Positions 1 through 6,854 are shown, counted from the stretch's first letter. The stretch: 7,429 bases of DNA from Chloracidobacterium sp. UBA7659 (GCA_002483395.1 DLHV01000112.1:13045-20473); one strand, 5' to 3'. Program-made: numbers and translations. The notes: a model not told the origin generated them from the sequence alone.

Positions 1-1
1 A

Positions 2-619
2 TCCGCCGGAAACGCAGAGGGGCGGTTTGGCGGGCACGGGCCGACGCCGTTGTCCGATCTTGGGCGGCGGCAGGCTGAATGCACGGCAGAGATTCTCGCA
101 AAAGAAGGCGTCTCGGCGGTCTATTCGAGCGATCTTCTGCGGGCGGTGCAGACCGCCGAATCGCTTGCAGAATTGATCAATGTTGTTGTCAACACGACGC
201 CGGCATTTCGCGAAAGGCATGTCGGCGTGCTCGAAGGGCTTACGTTCGACGAATCGAAACAGGAATTTCCAAAAGACTATTACGCCCTCGTTAACCGCAA
301 CATCCACCATGTCATTACCGACGGCGAAAGCTACAAGAATCTTCTTCGCCGCAGCACCGGAAGGCTCTGGGAAATTCTGCGCAATCATCAGGGCGAAAAG
401 GTCGCCATTTATTCGCACACCGGAGCAATCTGCTTCCTGACACTCCATCTAATGGGCGCGATCCACCGCTCGACAAAGCAAACCCCGTGGATCGTCACCT
501 CAAACTGCGGCATAAACCGCTTCGAGATCCGCGGCCGAAACAACGTCCGTGTCTTGGCCCTGAACGACACCCGCCACCTCGCCCAGATCACCGGCAACGA
601 TTCATTTGCGGCGAGGTAG
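2..619 (+). CDS. Histidine phosphatase family protein (phosphoglycerate-mutase-like), 5' end missing
   Basis: The reading frame is open from base 2, so the gene begins before the window; 205 residues are visible, ending at TAG 617-619. The first visible residues, SAGNAEGRFGGHGPTPLS, match the stretch that follows the catalytic RHG motif in this family (usually RHGET..NAEGR...G....PLS), so the phospho-accepting His lies just outside. Other family landmarks follow: YSSDLLRAVQTAE (bases 122-160), the FRERHVGVLEGLT acid-containing stretch, and YSHTGAI with the second catalytic His at 416-418. The family transfers or removes phosphate from small metabolites through a phospho-His intermediate in the cytoplasm. 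The substrate cannot be told: cobalamin-type, phosphoglycerate or broad phosphatases are all possible. The TTG at 50 is internal to the conserved domain and is not the true start. The gene ends 75 bp before the next gene, with no clear terminator between. Confidence 0.9.
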   Translation, partial: SAGNAEGRFGGHGPTPLSDLGRRQAECTAEILAKEGVSAVYSSDLLRAVQTAESLAELINVVVNTTPAFRERHVGVLEGLTFDESKQEFPKDYYALVNRNIHHVITDGESYKNLLRRSTGRLWEILRNHQGEKVAIYSHTGAICFLTLHLMGAIHRSTKQTPWIVTSNCGINRFEIRGRNNVRVLALNDTRHLAQITGNDSFAAR

Positions 620-633
620 TTCTACGGAGATTC

Positions 634-662
634 TTGACTTTAGGCCGCATTTGTAATATCAG
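634..662 (+). promoter_or_regulatory. Possible sigma70-type promoter for the secreted TPR gene
   Basis: TTGACT at 634-639 resembles a -35 box. With a 17-base spacer the -10 would be TATCAG (657-662); TAATAT at 654-659 is an alternative but gives a short 14-base spacer. A small inverted repeat, GCTTA (662-666) and TAAGC (673-677), follows at the expected start of transcription. The match is weak and rests on consensus alone; the gene could also be read through from the upstream phosphatase. Confidence 0.3.
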
Positions 663-683
663 CTTAGTGTATTAAGCAGATTA

Positions 684-688
684 GGGAG
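684..688 (+). promoter_or_regulatory. Ribosome binding site of the secreted TPR gene
   Basis: GGGAG lies six bases before ATG 695. It supports that ATG as the start, in agreement with the signal peptide that begins there. Confidence 0.6.
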
Positions 689-694
689 ATTTAC

Positions 695-1705
695 ATGAAA
701 CGTCTTTGTAGCGTCAGCACGATTATCTTATTCGGTCTCGTTTTTTCAACTACCCTTGCTGCTCAGACCAGCGAGGTTAGCGCGGAGACGGGTTTGCCGA
801 TTCCGATGGGTGCGGCCGTAATCTATGGCCAGGTCTCAATCGAGGGATTGCCAAAGGGTGAGCGAAGGCCAAATATCTTTGTTTCTCTTTTAATCAGCGG
901 AACTCAGATAGACCGTCGACAGACGGACGACCGTGGATACTTTTTCTTCCTGCAAAGACCCCGTCATGGGCATTCACTGTTGTTTGAAGTTGACAGTACG
1001 GAGGTAGGACGTGCGTATTTGGTTGTCGGCACAGGAGGTACCCTCCGCCAGGACGTCACATTGAATTGGCGAGCTCTTAGGGGAGCGACTACGACCAAAA
1101 CTGGTGTAATCGCGGCCGGCGGATACGCCCGCACGGCCGACGGGGAGAAGTCATTTGACAAAGCGATGGCTGCCGTCCGAGAAAACAAGAACGACGTCGC
1201 TGAGACTATCTTTAAGGAGATGGTTCTCAAAGACCCAAAGGATTATCTTGTATGGACAATGCTGGGTACTATCTATTACTCCGATAAAAAATACGGCGAC
1301 GCATCGTCCGCCTTTACAAAGGCACTTGAGCTGAAACCGGATTTTACTCTTGCCCGGCTAAATCTCGGCAAGATGGAGTTGAGCCAAAAGAATTTTGATA
1401 AGGCGATAGAAATTCTCGCCCGTGCGGTTGAATTGGAGCCGAAGTCAGCGGATGCGAATCATTTTCTCGGCGAAGCCTACTTGCAGGCGAAGAAGGGCTC
1501 GATGGCGGTCGGGTTTCTCAATAAGGCAATCGAGCTTGCTCCGGTTCAAAAAGCCGAGATCCATTTGCGTCTCGCCGCTCTTTATAACGGCGCCGGGTTA
1601 AAGGATCGAGCTGCGGCCGAATACAAGGCCTTTCTTGCAAAGATGCCAAATCACGCTGACAAGAATAAATTTGAGCAGTATATAAAAGACAACACTCCTA
1701 AGTGA
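695..1705 (+). CDS. Secreted TPR protein with N-terminal carboxypeptidase-regulatory-like domain
   Basis: This 336-residue protein starts with a clear signal peptide: basic MKR, a hydrophobic core at about residues 9-22, and likely cleavage near LAA/QTS (23-24). Residues about 42-124 (VIYGQVSIEGLP...TDDRGYFFF...LRQDVTLNW) look like a small beta-sandwich of the carboxypeptidase-regulatory or Cna-B kind; the 'TDDRGYFFF' turn is the most telling part. A linker rich in Thr, Gly and Ala (about 129-150) leads to about five tetratricopeptide repeats (151-318), with typical features such as AFTKALELKPD (206-216), ILARAVELEPK (240-250) and FLNKAIELAP (274-283). TPRs are protein-interaction scaffolds, so a role in the periplasm or at the cell surface is likely; no catalytic motif is visible. 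The gene converges on the receptor gene, sharing a terminator with it. The partner is unknown. Confidence 0.88.
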   Translation: MKRLCSVSTIILFGLVFSTTLAAQTSEVSAETGLPIPMGAAVIYGQVSIEGLPKGERRPNIFVSLLISGTQIDRRQTDDRGYFFFLQRPRHGHSLLFEVDSTEVGRAYLVVGTGGTLRQDVTLNWRALRGATTTKTGVIAAGGYARTADGEKSFDKAMAAVRENKNDVAETIFKEMVLKDPKDYLVWTMLGTIYYSDKKYGDASSAFTKALELKPDFTLARLNLGKMELSQKNFDKAIEILARAVELEPKSADANHFLGEAYLQAKKGSMAVGFLNKAIELAPVQKAEIHLRLAALYNGAGLKDRAAAEYKAFLAKMPNHADKNKFEQYIKDNTPK

Positions 1706-1730
1706 GTAAGGGGTTTAACGCACAACCAAT

Positions 1731-1765
1731 AAAAAAAGGCCGCGGCTTGATGCCACGGCCTTTTT
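1731..1765. terminator. Bidirectional rho-independent terminator between convergent genes
   Basis: GGCCGCGGC (1738-1746) pairs with GCCACGGCC (1752-1760) around a TTGAT loop. Seven A's precede the stem and five T's follow it, so it can stop transcription from both sides. Read on the plus strand the stem contains one C-A mismatch (1743/1755). Read on the minus strand the same position becomes a G-U pair and the U tract is seven long, so it should work better for the receptor gene than for the TPR gene. Confidence 0.85.
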
Positions 1766-1770
1766 AGTAT

Positions 1771-1790
1771 TCTAAATCAAAAGATTTAGA
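1771..1790. repeat. Perfect 8-bp inverted repeat over the receptor stop codon
   Basis: TCTAAATC (1771-1778) and GATTTAGA (1783-1790) are exact inverted copies around AAAA. The right arm covers the receptor gene's TAA (1786-1788 on the minus strand). It lies five bases from the terminator T tract. It may form a weak AT-rich hairpin in the 3' end of the receptor message; no function is shown. Confidence 0.6.
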
Positions 1791-4700
1791 AGGAATAACG
1801 AATTCCAAACTGCATTCTTCGCGGATTGCCCTGAATGCCGTTGAATATCTTTCCAAAGGTTGTCGGAGCCGTGCAAGCTGGAGGGGTGCATGTATCCGAA
1901 TCCTCCCCCAAAGAATAGGCTCCTCCCCCAAAGTTTCCGGCATTAAAGTGCTGATGGTTCATGACGTTAAATACTTCCCAACGGAACTGGACCTTGTGGT
2001 CCTCGCTCCAAGGCATGTTGAAGGTTTTCGATAAACCCATGTCCAACGTCGAATAACCCGGTAATCGAAAGTTGTTGCGTTCGCCCGTTTCGCCCGGACG
2101 GGCGTTGCGGAATGAATTGTATGCTGCCTGTGCGTCCGCGAACAAACTCTGGGTCGAACGAACGAGGGAGGCGGTTATCGGCCTGATCCGTGTGCCATTC
2201 GACTGAACATTCCAATTCGTGGCCCATACAGCCGCATCGAACGGATTCGACAAGGGCTGGCCGCTGTTCCATCGATAGATACCTCGGAGCGACCATCCGC
2301 CAATAGCCGCATCTGCCCATCGGTTAATGTCGCCAAGGAATTTCTTGCCCCTGCCGATTGGCGCGTCAAACAGGAAATTGGCGTTGATCACATGCCTGGT
2401 ATCAAAATCAGACGGGGCGTAGCTGTCCCGCTGGCGGAGCGGGTTCAATAAAAATTGCCCACCGTAAGAGCCATCGGTTTGAAGCCCCGAAACGTCATCG
2501 TCTGATTTTGATAAGGTGTAATTAAAGTCGTAACTCAAAGTTGACCCGAGTCTCTGCCGCAGCGAGAAAGAAGCCCCGTGATAGTCCGAATTGGCAAATG
2601 TGCCAAAGGCGGAAAACGCTCCGTACTGCGGGTGATAGAACATATTCGGAACGCGGCCCGGATTGCCCGAAAGACCGAATTCGGTTGCATCGTCGATGAT
2701 CAGCTGGATAAAGGTATAGTCCCTGATCGCAAAACCGTTGTCCGCAAACAGAGCATAGATTGCCCTGGTATTGTTTGTTGCGCCAAGCCCGAAGTCGGTG
2801 TTCAGCACGGTCATTGCATTCGGGAACAGGTTCTCGAAATAGGGTATCGCGGCAATACTATTGTACGGAACGCCGGCCTTTTGGGCATCTACAAGCATCC
2901 CGGCCGCGGTGTACCAGTCCATCCCGGTTTGTGTATCAACCAGATTATTCAGAGCCATAATATCGCGCGAGCCGAACAGATGTCTCGCTTTTCGTCCTAT
3001 ATATGACGCTTCGAAATACATTCCCTTTGGAAGCTGTCTTCCGTACGAAGCGTTCCAACTGTAATGGGTCGGCGAAACGATTGTCGAATCAAGCGACGAC
3101 TCGATGCGCGTCAGTTCATCCGCTGGCGTCGAAAAACGCTGGACCGGCGCCGGAATACCGGGAAGTGCTCGAATGTCCTGGTTAAAGCCCGTGAACCTCG
3201 GTCCCGGATTGGTCGTAACATTATACGTGTTGGCCGAGATGCTCGTTTGGCTAGTAAATCCAATGGTCGATAAGCCATCGAAACTAACCGCCAGTTGGCC
3301 GCCAAAATAATCGTTGGTAATTCCAAAACCACCGCGAATGACGGAATCTCCTTCCTTTCCAAACAAAAATCGACCGAGTTTTCCGCCAATATTGGGGGTC
3401 CAGGCCGCCGCGACTCGCGGTTGAAGGTTATTCCAATCCATTTTGTAAAAACCGGGACCATTATTCGCGGCACCACCTTTTACAAATTGAATGAGATCAT
3501 TCAGAGGGACGCCATGAGCCGCAAGCTGTCTTCGCCGTTCAAAAAAATCACCCAAAGGCTCACTGGGAACGACCTGAAAGCCGTTTTTTTCATAAACCGG
3601 ACGGCTTAAGGAATATCGCAGCCCGAGCGTAAGCGTCAATGTGTTGTGAAGTTTCCAGATATCCTGTCCGTAAGCATCGTATTCCTCAGTAGCAAACGTC
3701 CTGTCGGACGGCGTGCCCGCCGGGAGAACGCTGCCATCGCGATCAAATGTAAAGTTGCCTGCGTATTGCGAGTAACGCCCGATCAGCGCGGTTGCCGCGT
3801 CTCGCACAGAAGTGCCGCCGCCGGTAATCGTGTAGCCCGCGGCTGTGATCCGCTGGTTAACGACCGCGCCCGAAGATGCATAAAAAGAAGGATTTGTGAC
3901 CGCCGAATCATATGCTGAAGCAAAAGTGCTTCTTATATTTCGGATGATCCGGACATTTCCGCCGATCTGAATCGTGTGATCCCCCTTTATCAAAGTAAAG
4001 TCATCAGTTATGTTCTCTACCGGCGTTACGCGGCTGAGCGTTCTTGAATACAGCAAAGGCGAGAAAACAAATCGGAAACTGATATTGTTGCCGCTTGAGT
4101 CGCCCTGGTTACTAAACGCCTGACGCGTCAGACCGTAGCGGAAATTGTTTATCTTGTTGTTTGAGATCGTCCAGTTATGTCCGGCCACATATCCATAAGG
4201 ATGGCTCCAGACGGATGTCGCCGGTGTGTCGGGAAACGCGGAAACACCGTCCGTGGTGTCCGACTGGAAGTTTCCTCTAAGAAAGAGCTGATTCGCCGAA
4301 TTCAGGTTCCAGTCAATTTTAGCGATGTGCGTGTTCTGTTTGACAGTCGTCGGCGCATTAAAAAGGAAGCCCCCAGTGTTACGGCCGTCACCTATTTGCG
4401 TGTTGTTTGAAGGATACTTTGTCGTCGCGGCTGCAAGTGCGGCCAACGATGCGGGGTTGATTCCAACGGCCGAGTAAATGGTGTTCAATTCCGCGAGCTG
4501 GATCGCACAATTTCCTCCTGAGCAGCTTGGGCCGGTACCTGAAAATCGGACCTCGCCTCGTCCCACATGAGCAAGGGGAACAACTCGATTAACGGGTGTC
4601 TCCTGCTTTTGGAACTGGCCCTCGTACGAATAGAAGAAAAACAGCTTGTCCCTTTTGATCGGGCCGCCGATGGTACCGCCATAAACCTCTCTATCAAGAG

Positions 4701-5547
4701 CAGGCCGCTCTCTCCCGGCGAGGTTGTTAAAGAAGGTGTTTGCCGAGCCAAGAGTTGGCCGATTAAAATAAAATAATGATCCTCTGAGGCTATTTGTTCC
4801 ACTTTTGGTTATCAGCGAAACTTGTGCCCCCGATGAGCGTCCCTGATTGGCATTGGCCCCAAGTGTTGTGATACGAAATTCTTCCACCGATTCCGTGGTT
4901 GAGCGAAGGGCCGATCCCTGTTCTACGTCACCTCCGAACCCGCGACCACCGGTTTGCTGGTCGTTGATATCGACGCCGTCAAGAGTAATATTGGCCTGAT
5001 CGCTTCGTCCGCCAGCTACATAACCGTCGCGGGTAACCCCGGGTTGCAAAGCAAGAAGGTTGTTTATATTTCGAAGGTCCGTTGGGAGTTGTGTGATTTG
5101 TGGAGAAACAAAAGAATTTCCTATAGTCGCATCTTGTGTATTTACAACCGATTCGATTGTTCCGCTCGTTACATCGACAACGGCCGAAATGGCACCGGGC
5201 TCCAGCGTTAATGTTACCTCCGTCGGAGTATTAATGCGTGCCTGCACATTGGAATTCAAAAGTTTCTTAAAGCCCGAGGCTTCAACTTCGATCCTGTAGG
5301 TGGCCGGTTGAATGGCGGGAAAATTGTAACGCCCACTGTTGTCGGTCGTTATCGAGCGGTTATAGCCTGTTTCGGGATTTGTGAGGCGTACCGTCGCCCC
5401 TGGAACAGCCGAACCGGTTTGATCGACAACGATTCCGCTTACTCCGGTCGTACCTGACTGAGCAAAAACGCTACCGGACAGCAGTGCATACACAAGGAAA
5501 CTTGCAAAAGTCAAAAGTCCTTTGGTTCTAAACATGCTGAAATTCAT
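1786..5547 (-). CDS. Oar-like TonB-dependent outer-membrane receptor with N-terminal carboxypeptidase-regulatory-like domain
   Basis: The 1253-residue product has a signal peptide (hydrophobic core about 10-26, likely cleavage VFA/QSG at 29-30). Residues about 35-117 form a carboxypeptidase-regulatory-like domain (GVSGIVVDQTGSAVPGATV, then TTDNSGRYNF). A plug domain follows at about 130-255, with LPTDLRNINNLLALQPGV, NITLDGVDIND and QVSLITKSGTN, all typical of Oar-like receptors. The rest is a beta-barrel rich in aromatic residues that ends in RYSF, the terminal aromatic expected for insertion by the Bam complex. The length is usual for acidobacterial members. These receptors bind or import large ligands using TonB energy; the ligand here is unknown and no SusD-like lipoprotein is adjacent. 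I see no convincing TonB box. The only cysteines form two CX4C pairs (342/347 and 1220/1225). The start is fixed by AGGAGG four bases upstream; the next Met, residue 5, is too far from it. Confidence 0.93.
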   Translation of the reverse strand: MNFSMFRTKGLLTFASFLVYALLSGSVFAQSGTTGVSGIVVDQTGSAVPGATVRLTNPETGYNRSITTDNSGRYNFPAIQPATYRIEVEASGFKKLLNSNVQARINTPTEVTLTLEPGAISAVVDVTSGTIESVVNTQDATIGNSFVSPQITQLPTDLRNINNLLALQPGVTRDGYVAGGRSDQANITLDGVDINDQQTGGRGFGGDVEQGSALRSTTESVEEFRITTLGANANQGRSSGAQVSLITKSGTNSLRGSLFYFNRPTLGSANTFFNNLAGRERPALDREVYGGTIGGPIKRDKLFFFYSYEGQFQKQETPVNRVVPLAHVGRGEVRFSGTGPSCSGGNCAIQLAELNTIYSAVGINPASLAALAAATTKYPSNNTQIGDGRNTGGFLFNAPTTVKQNTHIAKIDWNLNSANQLFLRGNFQSDTTDGVSAFPDTPATSVWSHPYGYVAGHNWTISNNKINNFRYGLTRQAFSNQGDSSGNNISFRFVFSPLLYSRTLSRVTPVENITDDFTLIKGDHTIQIGGNVRIIRNIRSTFASAYDSAVTNPSFYASSGAVVNQRITAAGYTITGGGTSVRDAATALIGRYSQYAGNFTFDRDGSVLPAGTPSDRTFATEEYDAYGQDIWKLHNTLTLTLGLRYSLSRPVYEKNGFQVVPSEPLGDFFERRRQLAAHGVPLNDLIQFVKGGAANNGPGFYKMDWNNLQPRVAAAWTPNIGGKLGRFLFGKEGDSVIRGGFGITNDYFGGQLAVSFDGLSTIGFTSQTSISANTYNVTTNPGPRFTGFNQDIRALPGIPAPVQRFSTPADELTRIESSLDSTIVSPTHYSWNASYGRQLPKGMYFEASYIGRKARHLFGSRDIMALNNLVDTQTGMDWYTAAGMLVDAQKAGVPYNSIAAIPYFENLFPNAMTVLNTDFGLGATNNTRAIYALFADNGFAIRDYTFIQLIIDDATEFGLSGNPGRVPNMFYHPQYGAFSAFGTFANSDYHGASFSLRQRLGSTLSYDFNYTLSKSDDDVSGLQTDGSYGGQFLLNPLRQRDSYAPSDFDTRHVINANFLFDAPIGRGKKFLGDINRWADAAIGGWSLRGIYRWNSGQPLSNPFDAAVWATNWNVQSNGTRIRPITASLVRSTQSLFADAQAAYNSFRNARPGETGERNNFRLPGYSTLDMGLSKTFNMPWSEDHKVQFRWEVFNVMNHQHFNAGNFGGGAYSLGEDSDTCTPPACTAPTTFGKIFNGIQGNPRRMQFGIRYSF
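1901..1933. repeat. 13-bp direct repeat inside the receptor gene
   Basis: TCCTCCCCCAAAG occurs at 1901-1913 and again at 1921-1933, a 20-bp period. Because 20 is not a multiple of three, the two copies are read in different frames, as FGGG and as SLGED. It lies in a loop just before the C-terminal CX4C pair. It may be a chance or slippage product. Confidence 0.6.
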
Positions 5548-5551
5548 ATTT

Positions 5552-5557
5552 CCTCCT
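5552..5557 (-). promoter_or_regulatory. Strong Shine-Dalgarno of the receptor gene
   Basis: AGGAGG on the minus strand lies four bases before ATG (5545-5547). The match to the anti-Shine-Dalgarno sequence is strong though the spacing is rather short. It decides the start in favour of the first Met, since the Met at residue 5 would be 16 bases away. Confidence 0.8.
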
Positions 5558-5630
5558 AAAGTAAAAAATGGCGGTTAACCTTCTTTGCGGTAATGCATCT
5601 AATTACAAGGCATTTCTCGTTCCAAATCCG

Positions 5631-5655
5631 TTTTCAACGTTAAAAACGTTGTAAA
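5631..5655. repeat. Operator-like palindrome in the receptor promoter region
   Basis: CAACGTT (5635-5641) and AACGTTG (5645-5651) form an exact inverted repeat around AAA. After one mismatch the symmetry continues as TTT (5631-5633) and AAA (5653-5655). Each half also contains the self-palindrome AACGTT, so the site is both a direct and an inverted repeat with nine-base spacing. It sits where transcription from the predicted promoter at 5659-5687 would start, a common place for a repressor site. The regulator is not identifiable. Confidence 0.5.
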
Positions 5656-5658
5656 CTC

Positions 5659-5687
5659 AATGAAAAACCGAGTTGTTCAACTGTCAA
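5659..5687 (-). promoter_or_regulatory. Possible promoter of the receptor gene
   Basis: The minus strand reads a perfect -35 TTGACA (5687-5682). At 17 bases the -10 would be TTCATT (5664-5659), which is weak. The spacer and -35 carry a further inverted repeat, AGTTG and CAACT (5671-5675 and 5678-5682). A weak -10 with good -35 and palindromes around it would fit a promoter that is under control rather than constitutive, but this is inference. The leader would be about 105 bases. Confidence 0.4.
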
Positions 5688-5696
5688 GTTACCTGT

Positions 5697-5742
5697 AAAA
5701 AAAAGAGTTTTTGGATAAAATTCAAATTTTTGGGATTTGAAT
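5697..5742 (-). terminator. Possible weak terminator of the reductase gene
   Basis: Eight bases after the reductase stop, ATTCAAAT (minus strand, 5742-5735) and ATTTGAAT (5727-5720) form an 8-bp stem with a seven-base loop, followed by TTTATCC and then, after AAAAACTC, a run of eight T's (5704-5697). The stem is all but pure A-T, so termination may be inefficient, and part of the receptor transcription could come from the reductase promoter. Confidence 0.35.
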
Positions 5743-5750
5743 GGATGGGA

Positions 5751-6692
5751 TTATACAGCTTTTCCGTGTTTTAGAGAAGCGAAGGCAGCCTTTGCCGCCG
5801 TTGCCCCCGTGCCGGCGGCAGTGCTGATGGTCGGCGCAACGGAATTTGCGGCGTCGCCGATAGCGTAAACGCCAGGTGTGCTCGTTTCGCAGTTGTTGTT
5901 GATGAGAATGTAGCCTTTGTTGTCAAGTTCGATTTTGCCTTGCAAGAGTTCCGTGTTCGGCTCGACGCCGATCCGGATCAAAACCAAATCGAGCGCAATT
6001 TCTTCGGTCGCGCCGCTCATAGCATTAAACAATTGGACCGCCTTGATTTTGCTGCCGCCTTTGATCGACCTTACGGCCGTTTCAAGGCGAAATTCGATAA
6101 TTGGATGATTAAGCGCTTTCTCGGTGAATTCGGAGCGTGCCCGGAGTTCGGCACGGCGATGGATGACGTAAACTTTTGCCGCGAAATCGGCCAATATCAA
6201 CGCATTTTCCAGGGCCGCATCGCCGCCGCCGGTGATCAGAACTGTCTTGCCCCTGGCCTTTTCCTTTTCTTTCGAGCCGGACTCGATAATGCCTTTGCCT
6301 TTGAAAATTTCCTCACCGGGGACATTCAATCGCCGCCGTCGAACACCGGTCGCGATTATCAAAGAGTGTGCCGTAAAGCGATCACCGCTGTTCGTGACGA
6401 CCGATTTGCCGACTGGGTCGATGTCGGCGATCCTGGTTGAGAGCTGCGTAACCACTTCACTTTTCTTGAAGGTAGTGAGAAAACGATCGCGCATCTCGCG
6501 GCCGTTCGCGGTTTCAATCCCGGGATAATTTGTGATCGGATTGTAGATACGCAGCAACTGTCCGCCGGGTTCCGCCTCTTTTTCAAAGACGATCGTACTG
6601 AGGCCAAGATCGGCGCACCAGATCGCGGCGGAAAGCCCGGCGGGGCCCGCCCCAATAATTATTACGTCGGTATCAAAAGTTTTCGCCCTCAT
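5751..6692 (-). CDS. Thioredoxin-reductase-like FAD/NADPH oxidoreductase lacking the CxxC centre
   Basis: The 313-residue product has the two-nucleotide-domain fold of thioredoxin reductase, at its usual length. VIIIGAGPAGLSAA (10-23) binds FAD and GGQL (43-46) follows as in TrxR. ATGVRRRRLNVPGEE (114-128) leads to the NADPH domain with GGGDAALENA (155-164) and HRRAELRA (178-185), whose arginines suggest NADPH. GVYAIGDAAN (274-283) is the C-terminal FAD motif. True TrxR has CATC between the last two domains' linker and GGGD; here that stretch reads IIESGSKEKEKARGK (135-149) without any Cys. The only Cys are C26 and C268. It is therefore unlikely to reduce thioredoxin by the normal route and may instead resemble TrxR-fold ferredoxin/flavodoxin-NADP reductases. 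The GGGPCG Cys of YpdA is also absent. The ATG has no strong Shine-Dalgarno (only GGCGG nearby). The gene lies 203 bp before the receptor and is divergent from the right-hand TPR gene. Confidence 0.88.
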   Translation of the reverse strand: MRAKTFDTDVIIIGAGPAGLSAAIWCADLGLSTIVFEKEAEPGGQLLRIYNPITNYPGIETANGREMRDRFLTTFKKSEVVTQLSTRIADIDPVGKSVVTNSGDRFTAHSLIIATGVRRRRLNVPGEEIFKGKGIIESGSKEKEKARGKTVLITGGGDAALENALILADFAAKVYVIHRRAELRARSEFTEKALNHPIIEFRLETAVRSIKGGSKIKAVQLFNAMSGATEEIALDLVLIRIGVEPNTELLQGKIELDNKGYILINNNCETSTPGVYAIGDAANSVAPTISTAAGTGATAAKAAFASLKHGKAV

Positions 6693-6703
6693 GTTTCGCC
6701 GCC

Positions 6704-6733
6704 ATTAGCCGATAAGTTACTACTTTTTGTCAT
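6704..6733 (-). promoter_or_regulatory. Tentative promoter of the reductase gene
   Basis: On the minus strand ATGACA (6733-6728) and GCTAAT (6709-6704) could be -35 and -10 with an 18-base spacer. The start would fall only a few bases before ATG 6692, giving an almost leaderless message, which would fit the lack of a good ribosome binding site. The hexamers are imperfect. Confidence 0.25.
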
Positions 6734-6755
6734 TTCCGATTACCACTTTTTGTCA
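6717..6755. repeat. Tandem 16-bp direct repeat with 23-bp period in divergent promoter region
   Basis: TTACTACTTTTTGTCA (6717-6732) recurs as TTACCACTTTTTGTCA (6740-6755) with one change. The copies are 23 bp apart, near two turns of the helix, so they face a similar side of the DNA. They overlap the tentative -35 of the reductase gene. Just to the right GTCA (6763-6766) and TGAC (6770-6773) form a small inverted repeat reusing the GTCA core. This looks like a pair of protein-binding sites; the protein is unknown. Confidence 0.6.
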
Positions 6756-6854
6756 CAAACCAGTCATTTTGACCGGAAAACCCGCCGTTCGGTCCTCCGC
6801 GAAAATCAATTCTAACTCATCGAACATCAATAAATAGTGCGGTTTAGCAATTTC

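Noticed and set aside
50..52. TTG as the start of the histidine phosphatase
   Set aside because: The frame continues upstream with conserved NAEGR...PTPLS residues of the family's N-terminus, so the gene is truncated by the window edge and does not start here.
2578..3006. 142-residue plus-strand open frame within the receptor gene
   Set aside because: It lies antisense to the plug/barrel coding sequence, which has full family motifs; no Shine-Dalgarno or recognisable domain was seen. It is a shadow frame.
1786..5547. SusC of a SusCD polysaccharide locus
   Set aside because: No SusD-like lipoprotein or glycan enzyme is adjacent, and the plug motifs fit the Oar-like group better than SusC.
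5940..6440. 166-residue plus-strand open frame opposite the reductase
   Set aside because: It is antisense to a complete, motif-rich flavoprotein gene, and its composition reflects the complementary strand. No protein family was recognised.
5751..6692. Assignment as trxB
   Set aside because: The essential CxxC is absent, so naming it thioredoxin reductase would overstate its function.
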